This document shows positions 25,964 to 36,533 of a stretch of 64,000 bases of DNA, in pieces (position 1 is the first letter of the stretch; every line of letters starts with the position of its first letter). Source of the DNA: Gemmatimonadaceae bacterium (GTDB lineage Bacteria > Gemmatimonadota > Gemmatimonadetes > Gemmatimonadales > Gemmatimonadaceae); assembly GCA_020846935.1 (NCBI GenBank), contig JADLCY010000001.1, positions 620,001 through 684,000 on the forward strand. Direction: 5' to 3'. The notes below the pieces were generated by a model. It did not search any database, had not been told where the DNA came from, and saw only the letters and a list, made by a program, of their open reading frames with translations. The position numbers were made by a program, and so were the translations under genes.

Positions 25964-27675
25964 CCGTTTCGTCAAGCCAGACCCGCTCCGGCGCGCAGGT
26001 CATCTGCGAAGCGCTCGTGCGCGAAGGGGTCGAGGTGCTCTTCGGCATCCCGGGCGGCGCCATCATGCCCCTGTACCACGCGTTGTGGGAGTACCGCGAT
26101 CGCCTGCATCACGTGTTGTGCCGCCACGAGCAGGGCGCAGGGCACGCCGCCGAGGGCTACGCGCGCGCCTCCGGGCGCGTGGGCGTGTGCATCGGCACGT
26201 CGGGCCCGGGCGCGACCAATCTCGTGACACCGATTGCCGATGCCTTCATGGACTCCACGCCGCTGGTGGTGATCACCGGCCAGGTACACAGCGCGCTGCT
26301 CGGCACGGATGCCTTCCAGGAGACCGACATCACCGGCATCACCATCCCGATCACCAAGCACTCGTACCTGGTCACCGACGCCCACGAGTTGCCACGGGTG
26401 ATTCGTGAGGCGTTCCACCTGGCATCGAGCGGCCGGACGGGCCCGGTGCTCATTGACGTGACCAAAGATGCCCAGCAGACGCGCCTCGTGCCCGAGTGGC
26501 CGGCATCGTCGGATGCGGGTCGCATGGACGGCACCCCGCCGGCCGACCGTCTCCTGCGACACGCGGCCCGACTGCTCAACGTCTCGGCACGCCCGCTCAT
26601 CCTGGCAGGCAACGGCGTGATCCAGTCCGGGGCCCACCACGTCCTCATGGCGGTCGCCGAGCGCACGGGTGTGCCCGTCGTCACCACGTTGCACGGGCTG
26701 GGCGCGTTCCCGCAGGACCACCCGCTGTCGCTGGGGATGCCGGGGATGCACGGCTGGGTCCACGTCAACCGGGCGCTGCAGTCGTGCGACGTGCTGCTCA
26801 ACGTGGGCAGTCGCTTCGACGATCGTGTGACGGGCAAGGTCGCCACGTTCGCGCCGCGTGCGCGCGTGATCCACGTGGACGTCGATGCGTCGGAGATCGG
26901 CAAGCTGGTCCCCGTGACCGTCGGCATTCGCGGCGACGCGCGGCAGGTCCTCGAGGCGTTGCTGCCCCGCCTCGAGTCACGCGCACACCACGCCTGGCGG
27001 GCAGAGGTGCGCGAGATGCAGGCCACGCACCAGCCGCGGCAGACCTACGCTCGGCGCGATGGAGAGCGGCGCCTCATGCCCTACGATGTGCTGCGCGCCC
27101 TGAATGCGTCGTTCGCGTCACACGGTCAGTATCGCGTGATCAGCGACGTGGGGCAGCACCAGATGTGGACCGCGCAGTTGCTCGACTGGCGACGCCCTCG
27201 CTCCCACATCACGTCGGGCGGTGCCGGCACGATGGGCTTTGCCGTCCCGGCCGCCCTTGGCGCGGCGCTCGCCGCACCGGACGAGACCATCTGGGTGGTC
27301 GTTGGCGACGGCGGCTTCCAGATGACCAACCAGGAGCTGGCTACGCTGCAGCAGGAGGGCATCCGCAACGTGAAGATCGCCATCATCAACAACGGCTACC
27401 TCGGCATGGTGCGGCAGTGGCAGGAGCTCTTCGAGCAGCGGCGCTACAGCGGCACGCCGCTCTCCGCCCCGGACTTCGCCATGCTCGCGCGGGCCTACGG
27501 CCACCACGGCGTCGTCGTGGATCGCGTCGAGCAGGTGTCCGACGTTCTGACGCACGCGTGGAGCCACGACGGCGTCGTCGTCATCGATTTTCGCGTTGAG
27601 CGTGAAGCCAACGTGTTCCCCATGGTGCCGGCAGGCAGCTCGATCGGCGAGATGCTCACCGGGCCCGTTTCATGA
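25960..27675 (+). CDS. ilvB: Acetolactate synthase, large (catalytic) subunit
   Basis: 571 aa from the ATG at 25960, which overlaps the ilvD stop. It condenses pyruvate with pyruvate or 2-oxobutyrate using thiamine diphosphate, FAD and Mg. The catalytic Glu is in [19 protein letters not shown]; the ThDP/Mg motif is [20 protein letters not shown]...[12 protein letters not shown]. The three-domain order (pyrimidine-binding, FAD-binding, ThDP-binding) is complete. It pairs with the small subunit encoded next (ATGA overlap). Confidence 0.96.
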   Translation: MTVSSSQTRSGAQVICEALVREGVEVLFGIPGGAIMPLYHALWEYRDRLHHVLCRHEQGAGHAAEGYARASGRVGVCIGTSGPGATNLVTPIADAFMDSTPLVVITGQVHSALLGTDAFQETDITGITIPITKHSYLVTDAHELPRVIREAFHLASSGRTGPVLIDVTKDAQQTRLVPEWPASSDAGRMDGTPPADRLLRHAARLLNVSARPLILAGNGVIQSGAHHVLMAVAERTGVPVVTTLHGLGAFPQDHPLSLGMPGMHGWVHVNRALQSCDVLLNVGSRFDDRVTGKVATFAPRARVIHVDVDASEIGKLVPVTVGIRGDARQVLEALLPRLESRAHHAWRAEVREMQATHQPRQTYARRDGERRLMPYDVLRALNASFASHGQYRVISDVGQHQMWTAQLLDWRRPRSHITSGGAGTMGFAVPAALGAALAAPDETIWVVVGDGGFQMTNQELATLQQEGIRNVKIAIINNGYLGMVRQWQELFEQRRYSGTPLSAPDFAMLARAYGHHGVVVDRVEQVSDVLTHAWSHDGVVVIDFRVEREANVFPMVPAGSSIGEMLTGPVS

Positions 27676-28250
27676 ACCCACACCTTCCCATGCAACACAC
27701 CGTCATCGCTCTCGTGCATGATCGTCCCGGCGTGCTCAATCGCGCCGTCTCCCTGTTCCGACGCCGAGCCTTCAACATCGACTCGCTTTCGGTGGCCACC
27801 ACGGAACAGTCCGGCTTGTCGCGGATGACCCTCGTGGTCCGGCGTGACGACGTCGCACAGGTCGTGCGCCAGCTCGAGCGGCTGGTCGACGTCGTGTCCG
27901 TGCGCGATGTCACGCACCAGCCGATGGTGGCGCACGAGCTCTGCCTCGTCAGGCTCGCCCCGCCGGGCAGCCGGCTCGGCGCGCTGCTGCGCATTGTTCA
28001 CGAGTGCGACGCGCGCGTGGTCGAGACCGCGCCGCAGGCCATGCTCATCGCCGTGATGGGGCCGCCGGAGTCGGTCAGTACCTGCATCGAGCGGTTGCGG
28101 GGCTTCGGCATCCTCGAACTGACGCGCTCGGGACGCGTGGCCATGACCGTCGCCGGGATCCCCACGCCCGGGCGTCCATCGGCGGCACCATCCACCGACG
28201 CACCCTACACGTGGCAAGCAGACGGCGCGCTCGATCACGAGGCCGCGTAG
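27672..28250 (+). CDS. ilvN: Acetolactate synthase, small (regulatory) subunit
   Basis: 192 aa, somewhat longer than the usual 160-175 because of a C-terminal tail (about residue 165 on) rich in Pro, Ala and Thr. An N-terminal ACT domain ([33 protein letters not shown]) binds valine and gives feedback inhibition; the second half ([21 protein letters not shown]) matches the ALS small-subunit C domain. Its ATG overlaps the ilvB stop. A 58-bp gap separates it from ilvC, the largest in the operon. Confidence 0.95.
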   Translation: MNPHLPMQHTVIALVHDRPGVLNRAVSLFRRRAFNIDSLSVATTEQSGLSRMTLVVRRDDVAQVVRQLERLVDVVSVRDVTHQPMVAHELCLVRLAPPGSRLGALLRIVHECDARVVETAPQAMLIAVMGPPESVSTCIERLRGFGILELTRSGRVAMTVAGIPTPGRPSAAPSTDAPYTWQADGALDHEAA

Positions 28251-28308
28251 CCTCGCGACCGGTGTTCACGCGCCTCACCCTCCACCCGATGCCCAGGGCA
28301 CGCCGCAC

Positions 28309-29331
28309 ATGACCCGACTCTATTACGACGCCGACGCGACGCTCGATCGGCTCTCCGCTCGCCGCGTGGCGATCATCGGTTTCGGCAGCCAGGGCCACGC
28401 CCACGCCCTCAACCTGCGCGACAGCGGCGTCGATGTGCGCGTGGGCCTGAGCGAACACTCCGGGAGCCGGGAACGGGCGCGCACAGCCGGCCTGCGCACG
28501 CAGGGCGTCGCCGAGGCGACCCGCGAGGCTGATGTCGTCATGCTGCTCGTGCCCGATCACGTGCAGCGCACGGTGTACGAGGACTGCATCGCGCCGCACG
28601 TGCGCCCAGGCATGACGCTCATGTTCGCCCACGGGTTCAACGTCCACTTCGGCGAGATCGTGCCGCCAGCGCACGTGGACGTGAGCATGGTGGCGCCCAA
28701 GTCCCCGGGGCACCGCGTGCGCGAATTGTATGTCCAGGGCGGCGGCGTGCCGGCCCTGTTCGCCGTCCATCAGGACGCGTCGGGACACGCGACCGCCGAC
28801 GCGCTCGCCTACGCGCGCGCGCTCGGTTGCACGCGGGCCGGGGTGCTCGAGACCACGTTCCGCGAGGAGACCGAGACCGATCTGTTCGGCGAGCAGGCCG
28901 TGCTGTGCGGCGGCGTCTCGGCGCTCGTGAAGGCCGGCTTCGAGACGCTCACCACGGCGGGCTATCGCCCTGAACTCGCGTACTTCGAGTGCCTCCACGA
29001 ACTCAAGCTCATCGTGGACCTCATGTACCAGGGTGGCCTCAACTACATGCGCCACTCGGTGTCGGATACGGCGGAATGGGGCGACTACGTGGCCGGCCCA
29101 CAGATCGTGAACGACGCGACCCGCGAGACCATGCGCCAGCTCCTGCACCGCATCCAGGACGGTTCGTTTGCGCGCGACTGGATCCGCGAGAACCGCACCG
29201 GGCGCACGATGTTCGATCGGGCCCGGCGGGCCGACGTCGAACACCAGATCGAGCAGGTGGGTCGCGAGCTGCGCCGCATGATGCCCTTCATCCAGCCGCG
29301 TGAGGTCCGGCCGGGCGAGGGCGCCGCGTGA
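28309..29331 (+). CDS. ilvC: Ketol-acid reductoisomerase (class I)
   Basis: 340 aa, class I length. It isomerises and reduces acetolactate or acetohydroxybutyrate to the dihydroxy acids. The Rossmann motif [17 protein letters not shown] is followed by a cofactor loop ([12 protein letters not shown]) with Ser/Arg residues typical of NADPH specificity. Metal and substrate residues appear in the knotted C domain ([17 protein letters not shown] and [17 protein letters not shown]). The downstream leuA start GTG overlaps the stop. Confidence 0.97.
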   Translation: MTRLYYDADATLDRLSARRVAIIGFGSQGHAHALNLRDSGVDVRVGLSEHSGSRERARTAGLRTQGVAEATREADVVMLLVPDHVQRTVYEDCIAPHVRPGMTLMFAHGFNVHFGEIVPPAHVDVSMVAPKSPGHRVRELYVQGGGVPALFAVHQDASGHATADALAYARALGCTRAGVLETTFREETETDLFGEQAVLCGGVSALVKAGFETLTTAGYRPELAYFECLHELKLIVDLMYQGGLNYMRHSVSDTAEWGDYVAGPQIVNDATRETMRQLLHRIQDGSFARDWIRENRTGRTMFDRARRADVEHQIEQVGRELRRMMPFIQPREVRPGEGAA

Positions 29332-30944
29332 CCACCGACACCGACGAGACGGTCCGCATCTTCGATACGACGCTGCGCGACGGCGAACAGGCGCCTTCGT
29401 GCACCATGACGCGCACCGAAAAGCTGCTCGTGGCGCGACAACTCGTCAGGCTCGGCGTCGACATCATCGAGGCCGGGTTCCCCGCGGCCTCGATCGGCGA
29501 CTGGGAGGCGGTACGAGCCATCGCCTCGGAGCTGGGCGATCCCGCTCACGGCACCATCATCTGCGGCCTGGCCCGCGCCACCGAGGCCGACATCGACCGC
29601 TGCGCCACGGCCCTCGCGCCGGCCTGCCGGAGCCGCATCCACACGTTCCTCGCTACGTCCGACATCCACCTCGAGCACAAGCTTCGACTGAGCCGCGCCC
29701 TGGCGCTCGACACCGTGTCGCGGATGGTGCGCTATGCGCGCAGCCGCTGCCGCGATGTGGAGTTTTCGCCTGAGGACGCGGCCCGTTCCGACCGCGCCTT
29801 CCTCCACGACGTGCTCGCCGCCGCCATCGAGGCCGGTGCGACGACCCTCAACATCCCGGATACGGTCGGTTACGCCACGCCTGACGAATACGGCGCGATG
29901 ATCGCCGCGATCCGCGACAACGTGCCGGGTGCCCGTGACGTCGTGCTCAGCACGCATTGCCACGATGACCTCGGCCTCGCCGTGGCCAACTCGCTCGCTG
30001 GCGTTCGGGCCGGCGCGCGGCAGGTGGAATGCACCATCAACGGCATCGGGGAGCGAGCGGGCAACGCGGCGCTCGAAGAGGTGGTGATGGCGCTCAACGT
30101 GCGCCAGGCCGCCTTCGGCGTTCGCACACGCATCGACACGCGCGAGATCGGCCGAAGCTCGCGGCTCGTGGCACAATGCACCGGGACGCGCGTCGCGCCC
30201 AACAAGGCCATCGTCGGCGCCAACGCCTTCGCGCACGAAGCAGGCATTCACCAGGACGGATTGCTCAAGCACCGCCTGACGTACGAGATCATCGACGCGC
30301 GCCTGGTGGGTGCGGAGGGCTGCCGCCTGGTACTGGGCAAACACTCGGGGCGGCACGCGTTGCGCCAGCACCTCGTGGCCACAGGTCATGACCTGGACGA
30401 ATACGAGTTCGCCAGGGTCTTCACCCGATTCAAGGACGTTGCCGACCGCAAGAAGTCGGTCGACGATCGCGACATCGAAGCGCTCGTGGCCGCCGAGACG
30501 CGCCGGCCGATCGCAGCACACACCCTCGATCAGGTGCAGATCGCGAGCGGGACACACGCGATTCCGACGGCGACGGTCCGCCTGCGTGGGCCGGACGGCG
30601 CGATGTCGGTCGCCTCGTCCCAGGGCGATGGACCGGTCGACGCCATCTGCCGCGCAGTGAACCTGGTCATGGGCGATGGCGCCGAACTCGTGGAGTTCTC
30701 CGTCGATGCGGTGACCGAAGGGATCAACGCGGTCGGTGGCGTCACGGTGAAGCTGCGCCAAACCACGGAGAGCGAACCAGTGGACAAAGGTCAACCGCTG
30801 CAGGCCACCGGGTTTGCCGCACACACCGACATTCTCGTGGCCACGGCCGAGGCGTACGTCGCGGCCATGAATACCCTGCGTCGGACCCGGCGAAGACTGA
30901 TGACTCCGGTCCCGGACACACCGGCCGCGGAAGGTGCCGCATGA
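29328..30944 (+). CDS. leuA: 2-isopropylmalate synthase
   Basis: 538 aa from a GTG that overlaps the ilvC stop (GTGA). It condenses acetyl-CoA with 2-oxoisovalerate, the first step committed to leucine. The TIM-barrel start [19 protein letters not shown] and the metal/substrate motif [16 protein letters not shown] are intact, as is [15 protein letters not shown]. The C-terminal LeuA dimer domain (from about residue 400) should bind leucine for feedback inhibition. Its stop overlaps leuC (ATGA). Confidence 0.96.
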   Translation: MTTDTDETVRIFDTTLRDGEQAPSCTMTRTEKLLVARQLVRLGVDIIEAGFPAASIGDWEAVRAIASELGDPAHGTIICGLARATEADIDRCATALAPACRSRIHTFLATSDIHLEHKLRLSRALALDTVSRMVRYARSRCRDVEFSPEDAARSDRAFLHDVLAAAIEAGATTLNIPDTVGYATPDEYGAMIAAIRDNVPGARDVVLSTHCHDDLGLAVANSLAGVRAGARQVECTINGIGERAGNAALEEVVMALNVRQAAFGVRTRIDTREIGRSSRLVAQCTGTRVAPNKAIVGANAFAHEAGIHQDGLLKHRLTYEIIDARLVGAEGCRLVLGKHSGRHALRQHLVATGHDLDEYEFARVFTRFKDVADRKKSVDDRDIEALVAAETRRPIAAHTLDQVQIASGTHAIPTATVRLRGPDGAMSVASSQGDGPVDAICRAVNLVMGDGAELVEFSVDAVTEGINAVGGVTVKLRQTTESEPVDKGQPLQATGFAAHTDILVATAEAYVAAMNTLRRTRRRLMTPVPDTPAAEGAA

Positions 30945-32362
30945 ACGGGCCTCGCACGCTCGTGGACCGGATCTGGGACGCTCACGTCGTCCGCGCCGCA
31001 ACCACGGACACACCGGATATCCTCTACATCGACCTGCACCTCGTACACGAGGTGACGTCGGCGCAGGCCTTTGCCGAACTCGAGGCGCGCGGCCTTGGAG
31101 TACGCCGGCCCGAGCGCACCATGGCGACGCTCGACCACGCTACACCGACCGCCCGCGACGCCGCGACCGGTCAGCTCGCGCAGCCAGCTCCGCCCGCACT
31201 GGCGCAGATCGAGCGCCTCGCCTCAAACGCTCGGCAGCATCGCGTGCCGCTCCTCGACATGCAGGACCAGCGTCGCGGTATCGTGCACGTCGTCGGCCCC
31301 GAACTCGGCCTCACGCACCCAGGCATGACCATCGTGTGCGGCGACAGCCACACCAGCACGCACGGCGCGTTTGGAGCGCTCGCCTTTGGCATCGGCACGT
31401 CCGAGGTGGCCAACGTACTGGCCACGCAGTCCCTGCTCCTCGCGCGGCCCCGGACGATGGAGGTCCACGTGGAGGGCACGCCGGGGCCCGGCGTCACGGC
31501 CAAGGATCTCGTCCTCGCGATCATCGCGCGACTGGGCGTCGGTGGCGGCACGGGCCACGTGATCGAATACACTGGCTCCGTCATTCGCGCGCTCGACATG
31601 GAGGGCCGCATGACGGTGTGCAACATGTCGATCGAGGCGGGTGCGCGCGCCGGGCTCGTTGCGCCCGACGACACCACGTTTGCGTACCTGGCCGGACGAC
31701 CGCATGCGCCTCGTGGTGCCGCGTGGGACACAGCCGTCGCCACGTGGCGAGAACTGCGCACAGACCCCGGGGCTGTGTACGATGCCCGGGTCGCGATCGA
31801 CGTGACGGCGCTTGCACCGATGATCTCCTGGGGCACGAACCCGGGCATGACCATCCCCATCGACGGACGCATCCCGCAACCGAGCGGCGTGCCTGACGAG
31901 ACCGAGCGCGCACAACTCGAACGCGCCCTGGCGTACATGGCCCTCGAGCCAGGCACGCCAATGCTGGGACGGCGCGTGGACGTCGTCTTCGTGGGCAGCT
32001 GCACGAATGCCCGCATCTCCGACCTGCGCGCGGCCGCGTCTGTCCTGCACGGGCGTCGCGTGGCCAGCAACGTACGCATGCTGGTGGTACCGGGATCGCA
32101 GGCAGTGAAGCGACAGGCCGAGGACGAAGGGCTGGCGGAGGTCTTCGCGGCAGCGGGCGCCGAATGGCGGGAGAGCGGTTGCTCGATGTGCATCGCGATG
32201 AACGGCGATCAGCTCGATCGCGGGCAATACGCCGTGAGCACGAGTAACCGCAACTTCGAGGGCCGACAGGGCGCTGGCGGCAGAACTTTTCTCGCATCCC
32301 CGCTCACCGCCGCCGCGTCGGCCGTGGTCGGCCGCATCACCGACGTGAGGACCCTCAGCTGA
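30941..32362 (+). CDS. leuC: 3-isopropylmalate dehydratase, large subunit
   Basis: 473 aa, usual LeuC length. With LeuD it isomerises 2-isopropylmalate to 3-isopropylmalate using a 4Fe-4S cluster. The aconitase-family motifs are present: [20 protein letters not shown], the first cluster Cys in [13 protein letters not shown], and [11 protein letters not shown] with the other two cysteines, then [12 protein letters not shown]. The first ATG overlaps the leuA stop and the last base of its TGA is the first base of the leuD ATG. Confidence 0.97.
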   Translation: MNGPRTLVDRIWDAHVVRAATTDTPDILYIDLHLVHEVTSAQAFAELEARGLGVRRPERTMATLDHATPTARDAATGQLAQPAPPALAQIERLASNARQHRVPLLDMQDQRRGIVHVVGPELGLTHPGMTIVCGDSHTSTHGAFGALAFGIGTSEVANVLATQSLLLARPRTMEVHVEGTPGPGVTAKDLVLAIIARLGVGGGTGHVIEYTGSVIRALDMEGRMTVCNMSIEAGARAGLVAPDDTTFAYLAGRPHAPRGAAWDTAVATWRELRTDPGAVYDARVAIDVTALAPMISWGTNPGMTIPIDGRIPQPSGVPDETERAQLERALAYMALEPGTPMLGRRVDVVFVGSCTNARISDLRAAASVLHGRRVASNVRMLVVPGSQAVKRQAEDEGLAEVFAAAGAEWRESGCSMCIAMNGDQLDRGQYAVSTSNRNFEGRQGAGGRTFLASPLTAAASAVVGRITDVRTLS

Positions 32363-32961
32363 TGCAACCCTTCACCCGACTCACCTCACACGCGGTCGTG
32401 CTGTTGCGCGACGATGTCGACACCGACCAGATCATTCCTGCCCGTTTCCTCACCACGACTTCCCGGGCAGGACTCGGTCGCCACCTGTTCGCCGACTGGC
32501 GAACGACGCCACCGTCCGGTGCGCCGTTCGATCGCGATCACCCGGCGCATTCCGGCGCGCGCATTCTCATCGTGGGCCGCAACTTCGGATGCGGTTCCTC
32601 GCGCGAACACGCCGCGTGGGCCATCGCCGGCTTCGGCTTCCGTGTGGTGATCGCCCGATCGTTCGCCGACATCTTCAGGAGCAACGCGCTCAAGAACGGG
32701 CTCGTCCCCGTGGCGCTCACGGACGAGGATCATGCCTCCCTGCTCGTCGCGATCGGACTCAATGGTGAATGCGAGATCCGCGTCGATCTGGCCACGATGA
32801 CCGTGTCAGCGGGCGCGATGTCCTGGGACTTCACGCTTCCGGCCTTCGCGCGCCGCTGCCTCCTCGATGGAGTCGATGAACTCGGATTCCTCCTCGGTGC
32901 CACTCCCGAGATCGCGGCGTTCGAGGCACGACATCCGGCCACGATCGCCACCACCGGCTGA
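32362..32961 (+). CDS. leuD: 3-isopropylmalate dehydratase, small subunit
   Basis: 199 aa, normal length. It begins with the conserved VVLLRDDVDTDQIIPARFL block and contains GRNFGCGSSREHAAWAI, the swivel-domain substrate loop, and RSFADIFRSNALKNGLVPV. It forms the second half of the LeuCD isomerase. leuB starts 5 bp after its stop. Confidence 0.97.
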   Translation: MQPFTRLTSHAVVLLRDDVDTDQIIPARFLTTTSRAGLGRHLFADWRTTPPSGAPFDRDHPAHSGARILIVGRNFGCGSSREHAAWAIAGFGFRVVIARSFADIFRSNALKNGLVPVALTDEDHASLLVAIGLNGECEIRVDLATMTVSAGAMSWDFTLPAFARRCLLDGVDELGFLLGATPEIAAFEARHPATIATTG

Positions 32962-32965
32962 CCCG

Positions 32966-34048
32966 ATGCACGCACGCATTGCCTTGCTCGCCGGCGACGG
33001 CGTGGGCCCCGAGGTTGCCGCCGAAGCCGTGAAAGTCCTGACGGCCGTCGGCCGCGTCGCGGGACATCGCTTCGAGTTTGCGCCCGCGCTCGTCGGCGGC
33101 GCCGCGATCGACGCGACCGGATCCGCGCTGCCAGCCGCAACGCGCGACGTGGTCGCCGCCTCGGACGCGACGCTCCTCGGCGCAGTGGGTGGGCCCCGGT
33201 GGAACGCGGCGCCCGTGCGACCCGAATCCGGGCTGCTCGAGCTGCGCGCGTTCATGGGCGTCTATGCGAATCTGCGGCCCGTTCCGCTGTTCGACGCCGG
33301 TCGACGCATGTCGCCCCTGCGTGCCGAGGTGCTCGATGGCGTGGACCTCGTGGTCGTTCGCGAGCTGACCGGGGGGCTCTACTATGGCGACCGGCATCGC
33401 GGGGGCGACGTGGCCTGGGAGACGTGCCGGTATTCGGAGTTGGAGGTCGCCCGTGTCGTGCGCGTTGCGGCGCGGCTCGCCATTACGCGACGCCGAAAGC
33501 TCACGTCGATCGACAAGGCCAACGTGCTCGAGACCTCTCGACTCTGGCGCCAGGTCACGGAGCGCGTGATGCGCGACGAGTTCCCCGACGTCACCCTCGA
33601 TCACCTCTACGTGGACGCAGCAGCCATGTTCCTCGTGCGCGAGCCGGCCCGATTCGACGTGCTCGTGACCGAGAACCTCTTTGGCGATATCCTGTCGGAC
33701 GAGTCGTCGGTGCTCGCCGGGTCCATCGGGCTGCTGCCGTCGGCGTCGTTGGGTGAGGCGGTCGATGGTCGGCCACCGGCCGGATTGTACGAACCGATCC
33801 ACGGTTCTGCGCCAGACATTGCGGGGCGCGGCATCGCGAACCCGATCGGCATGATCCTGAGCACCGCGATGATGCTGCGCCACTCGTTCGCGCTCGACGC
33901 CGAAGCACGCCTGGTAGAGGCGGCCGTGGCCGCGGCGCTCGATGATGGGTGGCTGACGCCGGACGTCGCGTCAGCGGAGCGTCCCGCACGATCAACGGCC
34001 GACGTCGGGTCGGAGATCGCGCGCCGGATTGAAGCTGGCTATCCGTGA
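32966..34048 (+). CDS. leuB: 3-isopropylmalate dehydrogenase
   Basis: 360 aa from the ATG at 32966. It oxidatively decarboxylates 3-isopropylmalate with NAD. Family motifs are LLAGDGVGPEV, the substrate arginines in ELRAFMGVYANLRPVPLF and ELTGGLYYGDRH, the catalytic Lys in LTSIDKANVLETSRLWR, DAAAMFLVREPARFDVLVTENLFGDILSDE with the metal-binding Asp residues, and the cofactor loop EPIHGSAPDIAGRGIANPIG. It is the last gene of the operon; the branched-chain transaminase and threonine deaminase genes are not here. Confidence 0.96.
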   Translation: MHARIALLAGDGVGPEVAAEAVKVLTAVGRVAGHRFEFAPALVGGAAIDATGSALPAATRDVVAASDATLLGAVGGPRWNAAPVRPESGLLELRAFMGVYANLRPVPLFDAGRRMSPLRAEVLDGVDLVVVRELTGGLYYGDRHRGGDVAWETCRYSELEVARVVRVAARLAITRRRKLTSIDKANVLETSRLWRQVTERVMRDEFPDVTLDHLYVDAAAMFLVREPARFDVLVTENLFGDILSDESSVLAGSIGLLPSASLGEAVDGRPPAGLYEPIHGSAPDIAGRGIANPIGMILSTAMMLRHSFALDAEARLVEAAVAAALDDGWLTPDVASAERPARSTADVGSEIARRIEAGYP

Positions 34049-34239
34049 GCTGTGGGCGTTAGGCTTCCGCCGCCGTTCAACGCGCGGTTCATCGTCGATC
34101 ACGACGACTCCGGGCGATGCATCCTCCAACGCGCCGATTATGAATGGCACGGCCATTCTGATGCGGCTGCGGGCGACAGATCGAAGGCAGGCTGATGGAC
34201 GGGTCGAGCGCCGCCCGTTCATCTAAAGCCCCCACCCAA

Positions 34240-35985
34240 CTACCGCTTGATCCATTGCGGCGCGAGCCCTCCGCCCCAGGCGGCGTTCACCGTTCGCAGT
34301 CGCAGACCCGTTCCGTCGGGCCGCAAGGTATAGAGATCGCCACGACCACCAAGAGAGAAGGCGATCAGCGTGCCATCCGGCGACCACGAGGGGCCCGACT
34401 CCAGCCCCAGGACCGGCAGGCGTGTTGACACCAGCGTGGTGACGTCGATGATCGTGATGTCCGCCTCGGCGCCGTAGTAGCGCAGGAACGCGAGCCGCTG
34501 GCCATCTGGCGACCAGGTTGGCGAGCTGTCGAATCCCGTCGTCGTGCTCGTGACCTGGCGCTTGTCGCTCCCATCGGCGCGCATCGTCCAGATGCTGGCC
34601 GTCGTGCCGCCCGGTCCGCTCTCGGACTGCGAGAACGCGATGCGCTGACCATCCCTCGACCACGAGGGCGCGCTCCGAAAGCCATTCGCCGACATGTCAC
34701 CCGTGAGGTTCACCTGCGCGCTCCCGTCCGCGGCCATCACCCAGATGTCCGAGCGGCCGCCCCGCTCCCAATGATGCCAGGCGATCCGGTTCCCCACCGG
34801 CGACCAGTCCGGAAGGTCGTCGAATCCGTCGAGACTCGTCAGGCGCTTCATGTGGAGACCGGTGCGGTCGACCGCAAAGATGTCGTCCACCCGTGTGCCC
34901 GTGCCGAGTTCCTCCATCACCACCGCGAACGCGATGCGCTTTCCGTCGGGAGACGCGGTGGGCGTGCGCGACACCGTGCCCGCATTGATGCGCACCGGAT
35001 CGGCAATGCCATCGAGCGGCAGCACGAACAGCTCGGCGCTGCCGTTCACCGACTGTCGATAGTACACGAGGTCGTGATCCGTGGGCGTGGGCTCGATGAT
35101 GGTTCCGCCGATCGAAACCGACACCCCTTCGACCGTCGCCGTGATCGTTGCGTACCCGTGGCGCATGCCCGTCACGAGCCCCGTCGGCGTCGTGACCGCC
35201 GTCGCGTTGTCTACCGACCACTGCGCCACGCGGCCCTGGAGAATCGTGCCGCGCGCGTCCTTGGCCACCGCCGTCAGTTGCTGTCTCTCACCCACCTCGA
35301 GCACGAGCGGCGTCGGCGAAATCGTGACGGTGGCGACGGGGGCTGGCCGCACACTCACCGCTGCGTGCGCGATGCGACCTTCGATCGTGGCGCTCACCTG
35401 TGTCTCGCCGACGGCGACGGCGGTGACACGACCGGCGCCATCGATCGTGGCCACGGCGGCGTCGCCGGTCGCCCACGTGACGATGCGGCCGGGGAGCACC
35501 GCCCCCGTGGCACTCGTGGCCGTCGCGACGAGCGTGCGCGTATCGCCAGGGACCAGCTGAACGGTCGCGAGATCCAACACGACGGCGGCCACGGGAACCT
35601 GCGTCACTTCCAGTGCCGCCGCTCCGGTCTTGCCATCCACGGTGGCGCGAATCGTCGTCGTGCCCGGCGTAAGCGCCGTGACGAGACCCACGACCGACAC
35701 CGACGCGATGGCCGGATCGGTCGACGTCCACTCCACGGCGCGACCCGACACCTCGACGCCCTGGGCGTCGAGAGCGCGCGCGATGTAGGTCGCGGTTTGT
35801 CCTGCGACGAGGGCATGCTGGGCCGGCTGCACCAGCACCTGCGCAACGGTCGGGGCCGGGCTCGGGCCAGCGCCTTCACCGCCCGCGCAGGCCGCGACGA
35901 GGACCGAGAGCAGGAGTGCAGCGGTTGCACAGCGAGCTGGGCGCGCCGAACGGCCGTGCCTGAAGTCTTTCAAGAAGGTCGACAT
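34240..35985 (-). CDS. Ig-like (Big_2) and TolB-like beta-propeller lipoprotein
   Basis: 581 aa from the ATG at 35985. A lipoprotein signal (LVAAC) is followed by three bacterial Ig-like group 2 repeats, each with a 'W-t/s-d-x-a-v-A-t/s-v-...-G-x-V-T-a' pattern (EWTSTDPAIASV, TWATGDAAVATI, QWSVDNATAVTT). Residues ~290-580 contain PD40/TolB-like blades ('SPDGKRIAFAV', 'SPVGNRIAW', 'SRDGQRIAFSQS', 'SPDGQRLAFLR', 'SPDGTLIAFSL'). A surface-attached binding protein is likely. It is convergent with the ilv-leu operon and no terminator is obvious between them. Confidence 0.85.
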   Translation of the reverse strand: MSTFLKDFRHGRSARPARCATAALLLSVLVAACAGGEGAGPSPAPTVAQVLVQPAQHALVAGQTATYIARALDAQGVEVSGRAVEWTSTDPAIASVSVVGLVTALTPGTTTIRATVDGKTGAAALEVTQVPVAAVVLDLATVQLVPGDTRTLVATATSATGAVLPGRIVTWATGDAAVATIDGAGRVTAVAVGETQVSATIEGRIAHAAVSVRPAPVATVTISPTPLVLEVGERQQLTAVAKDARGTILQGRVAQWSVDNATAVTTPTGLVTGMRHGYATITATVEGVSVSIGGTIIEPTPTDHDLVYYRQSVNGSAELFVLPLDGIADPVRINAGTVSRTPTASPDGKRIAFAVVMEELGTGTRVDDIFAVDRTGLHMKRLTSLDGFDDLPDWSPVGNRIAWHHWERGGRSDIWVMAADGSAQVNLTGDMSANGFRSAPSWSRDGQRIAFSQSESGPGGTTASIWTMRADGSDKRQVTSTTTGFDSSPTWSPDGQRLAFLRYYGAEADITIIDVTTLVSTRLPVLGLESGPSWSPDGTLIAFSLGGRGDLYTLRPDGTGLRLRTVNAAWGGGLAPQWIKR

Positions 35986-36086
35986 GGAACCTCGCGAGTC
36001 GTTGGTTTGGGACACACGCAACGATGACCCGGGGCGCTTAATGGGCGCCTAATCGGGTCCCACGGCCGGGCACTTACGCGGGCGGT

Positions 36087-36533
36087 ATGCGGCAGGCCCC
36101 AGCGTTGTCCAGCATGAATGACCTCACCACGACCCTGCGCCGAGCGATCGTGATCGCCAACGGGAGGCCCTCGGAGTTCCTGGTTTCCGGGGCGGGCCGG
36201 CCGCTCCTGTTTCTGGCGGAGCCGCCCCTCGACGAGGCCCTCGTGAGCGAGGTGGGTCGCGTGGCTCGCGTGTTCGCGCCGGTCGTTCCCGCCGAGTTCC
36301 TGAGGTCGATGCTTGGTCCGCTCGACGAGGGTGCGGCCCACCACTCGTGGCTCGACGGCGTGCTTGATGCGCTCGGATTCATCGAAGGGCCGGTGCTCGC
36401 CACGACACCCCTCCTTGCCGCCATTTCCACCTACGCCGCCGTGTCTCCCGGTCGCGTGGGCTCCGTCATCGCCATCGAACCCTGTTGCATCATTGACCTT
36501 GATTGGCTCGCCACTAGGCTTGGTCAGCACTGA
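36087..36533 (+). CDS. Degenerate alpha/beta-hydrolase-like protein
   Basis: 148 aa (an ATG at 36114 would give 139). It opens like an alpha/beta-hydrolase (FLVSGAGRPLLFLAEPPL) and has a nucleophile-elbow-like region (GPVLATTPLLAAISTYAAVSPGRVGSVIAIEPC). The usual G-x-S-x-G serine is replaced by A-T-T-P-L and the fold stops halfway, with no Asp/His part. It is either a relic or a non-enzymatic domain. Its stop overlaps a CTG that opens the frame of the regulator encoded next (CTGA), and a frameshift fusion of the two is possible. Confidence 0.5.
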   Translation: MRQAPALSSMNDLTTTLRRAIVIANGRPSEFLVSGAGRPLLFLAEPPLDEALVSEVGRVARVFAPVVPAEFLRSMLGPLDEGAAHHSWLDGVLDALGFIEGPVLATTPLLAAISTYAAVSPGRVGSVIAIEPCCIIDLDWLATRLGQH

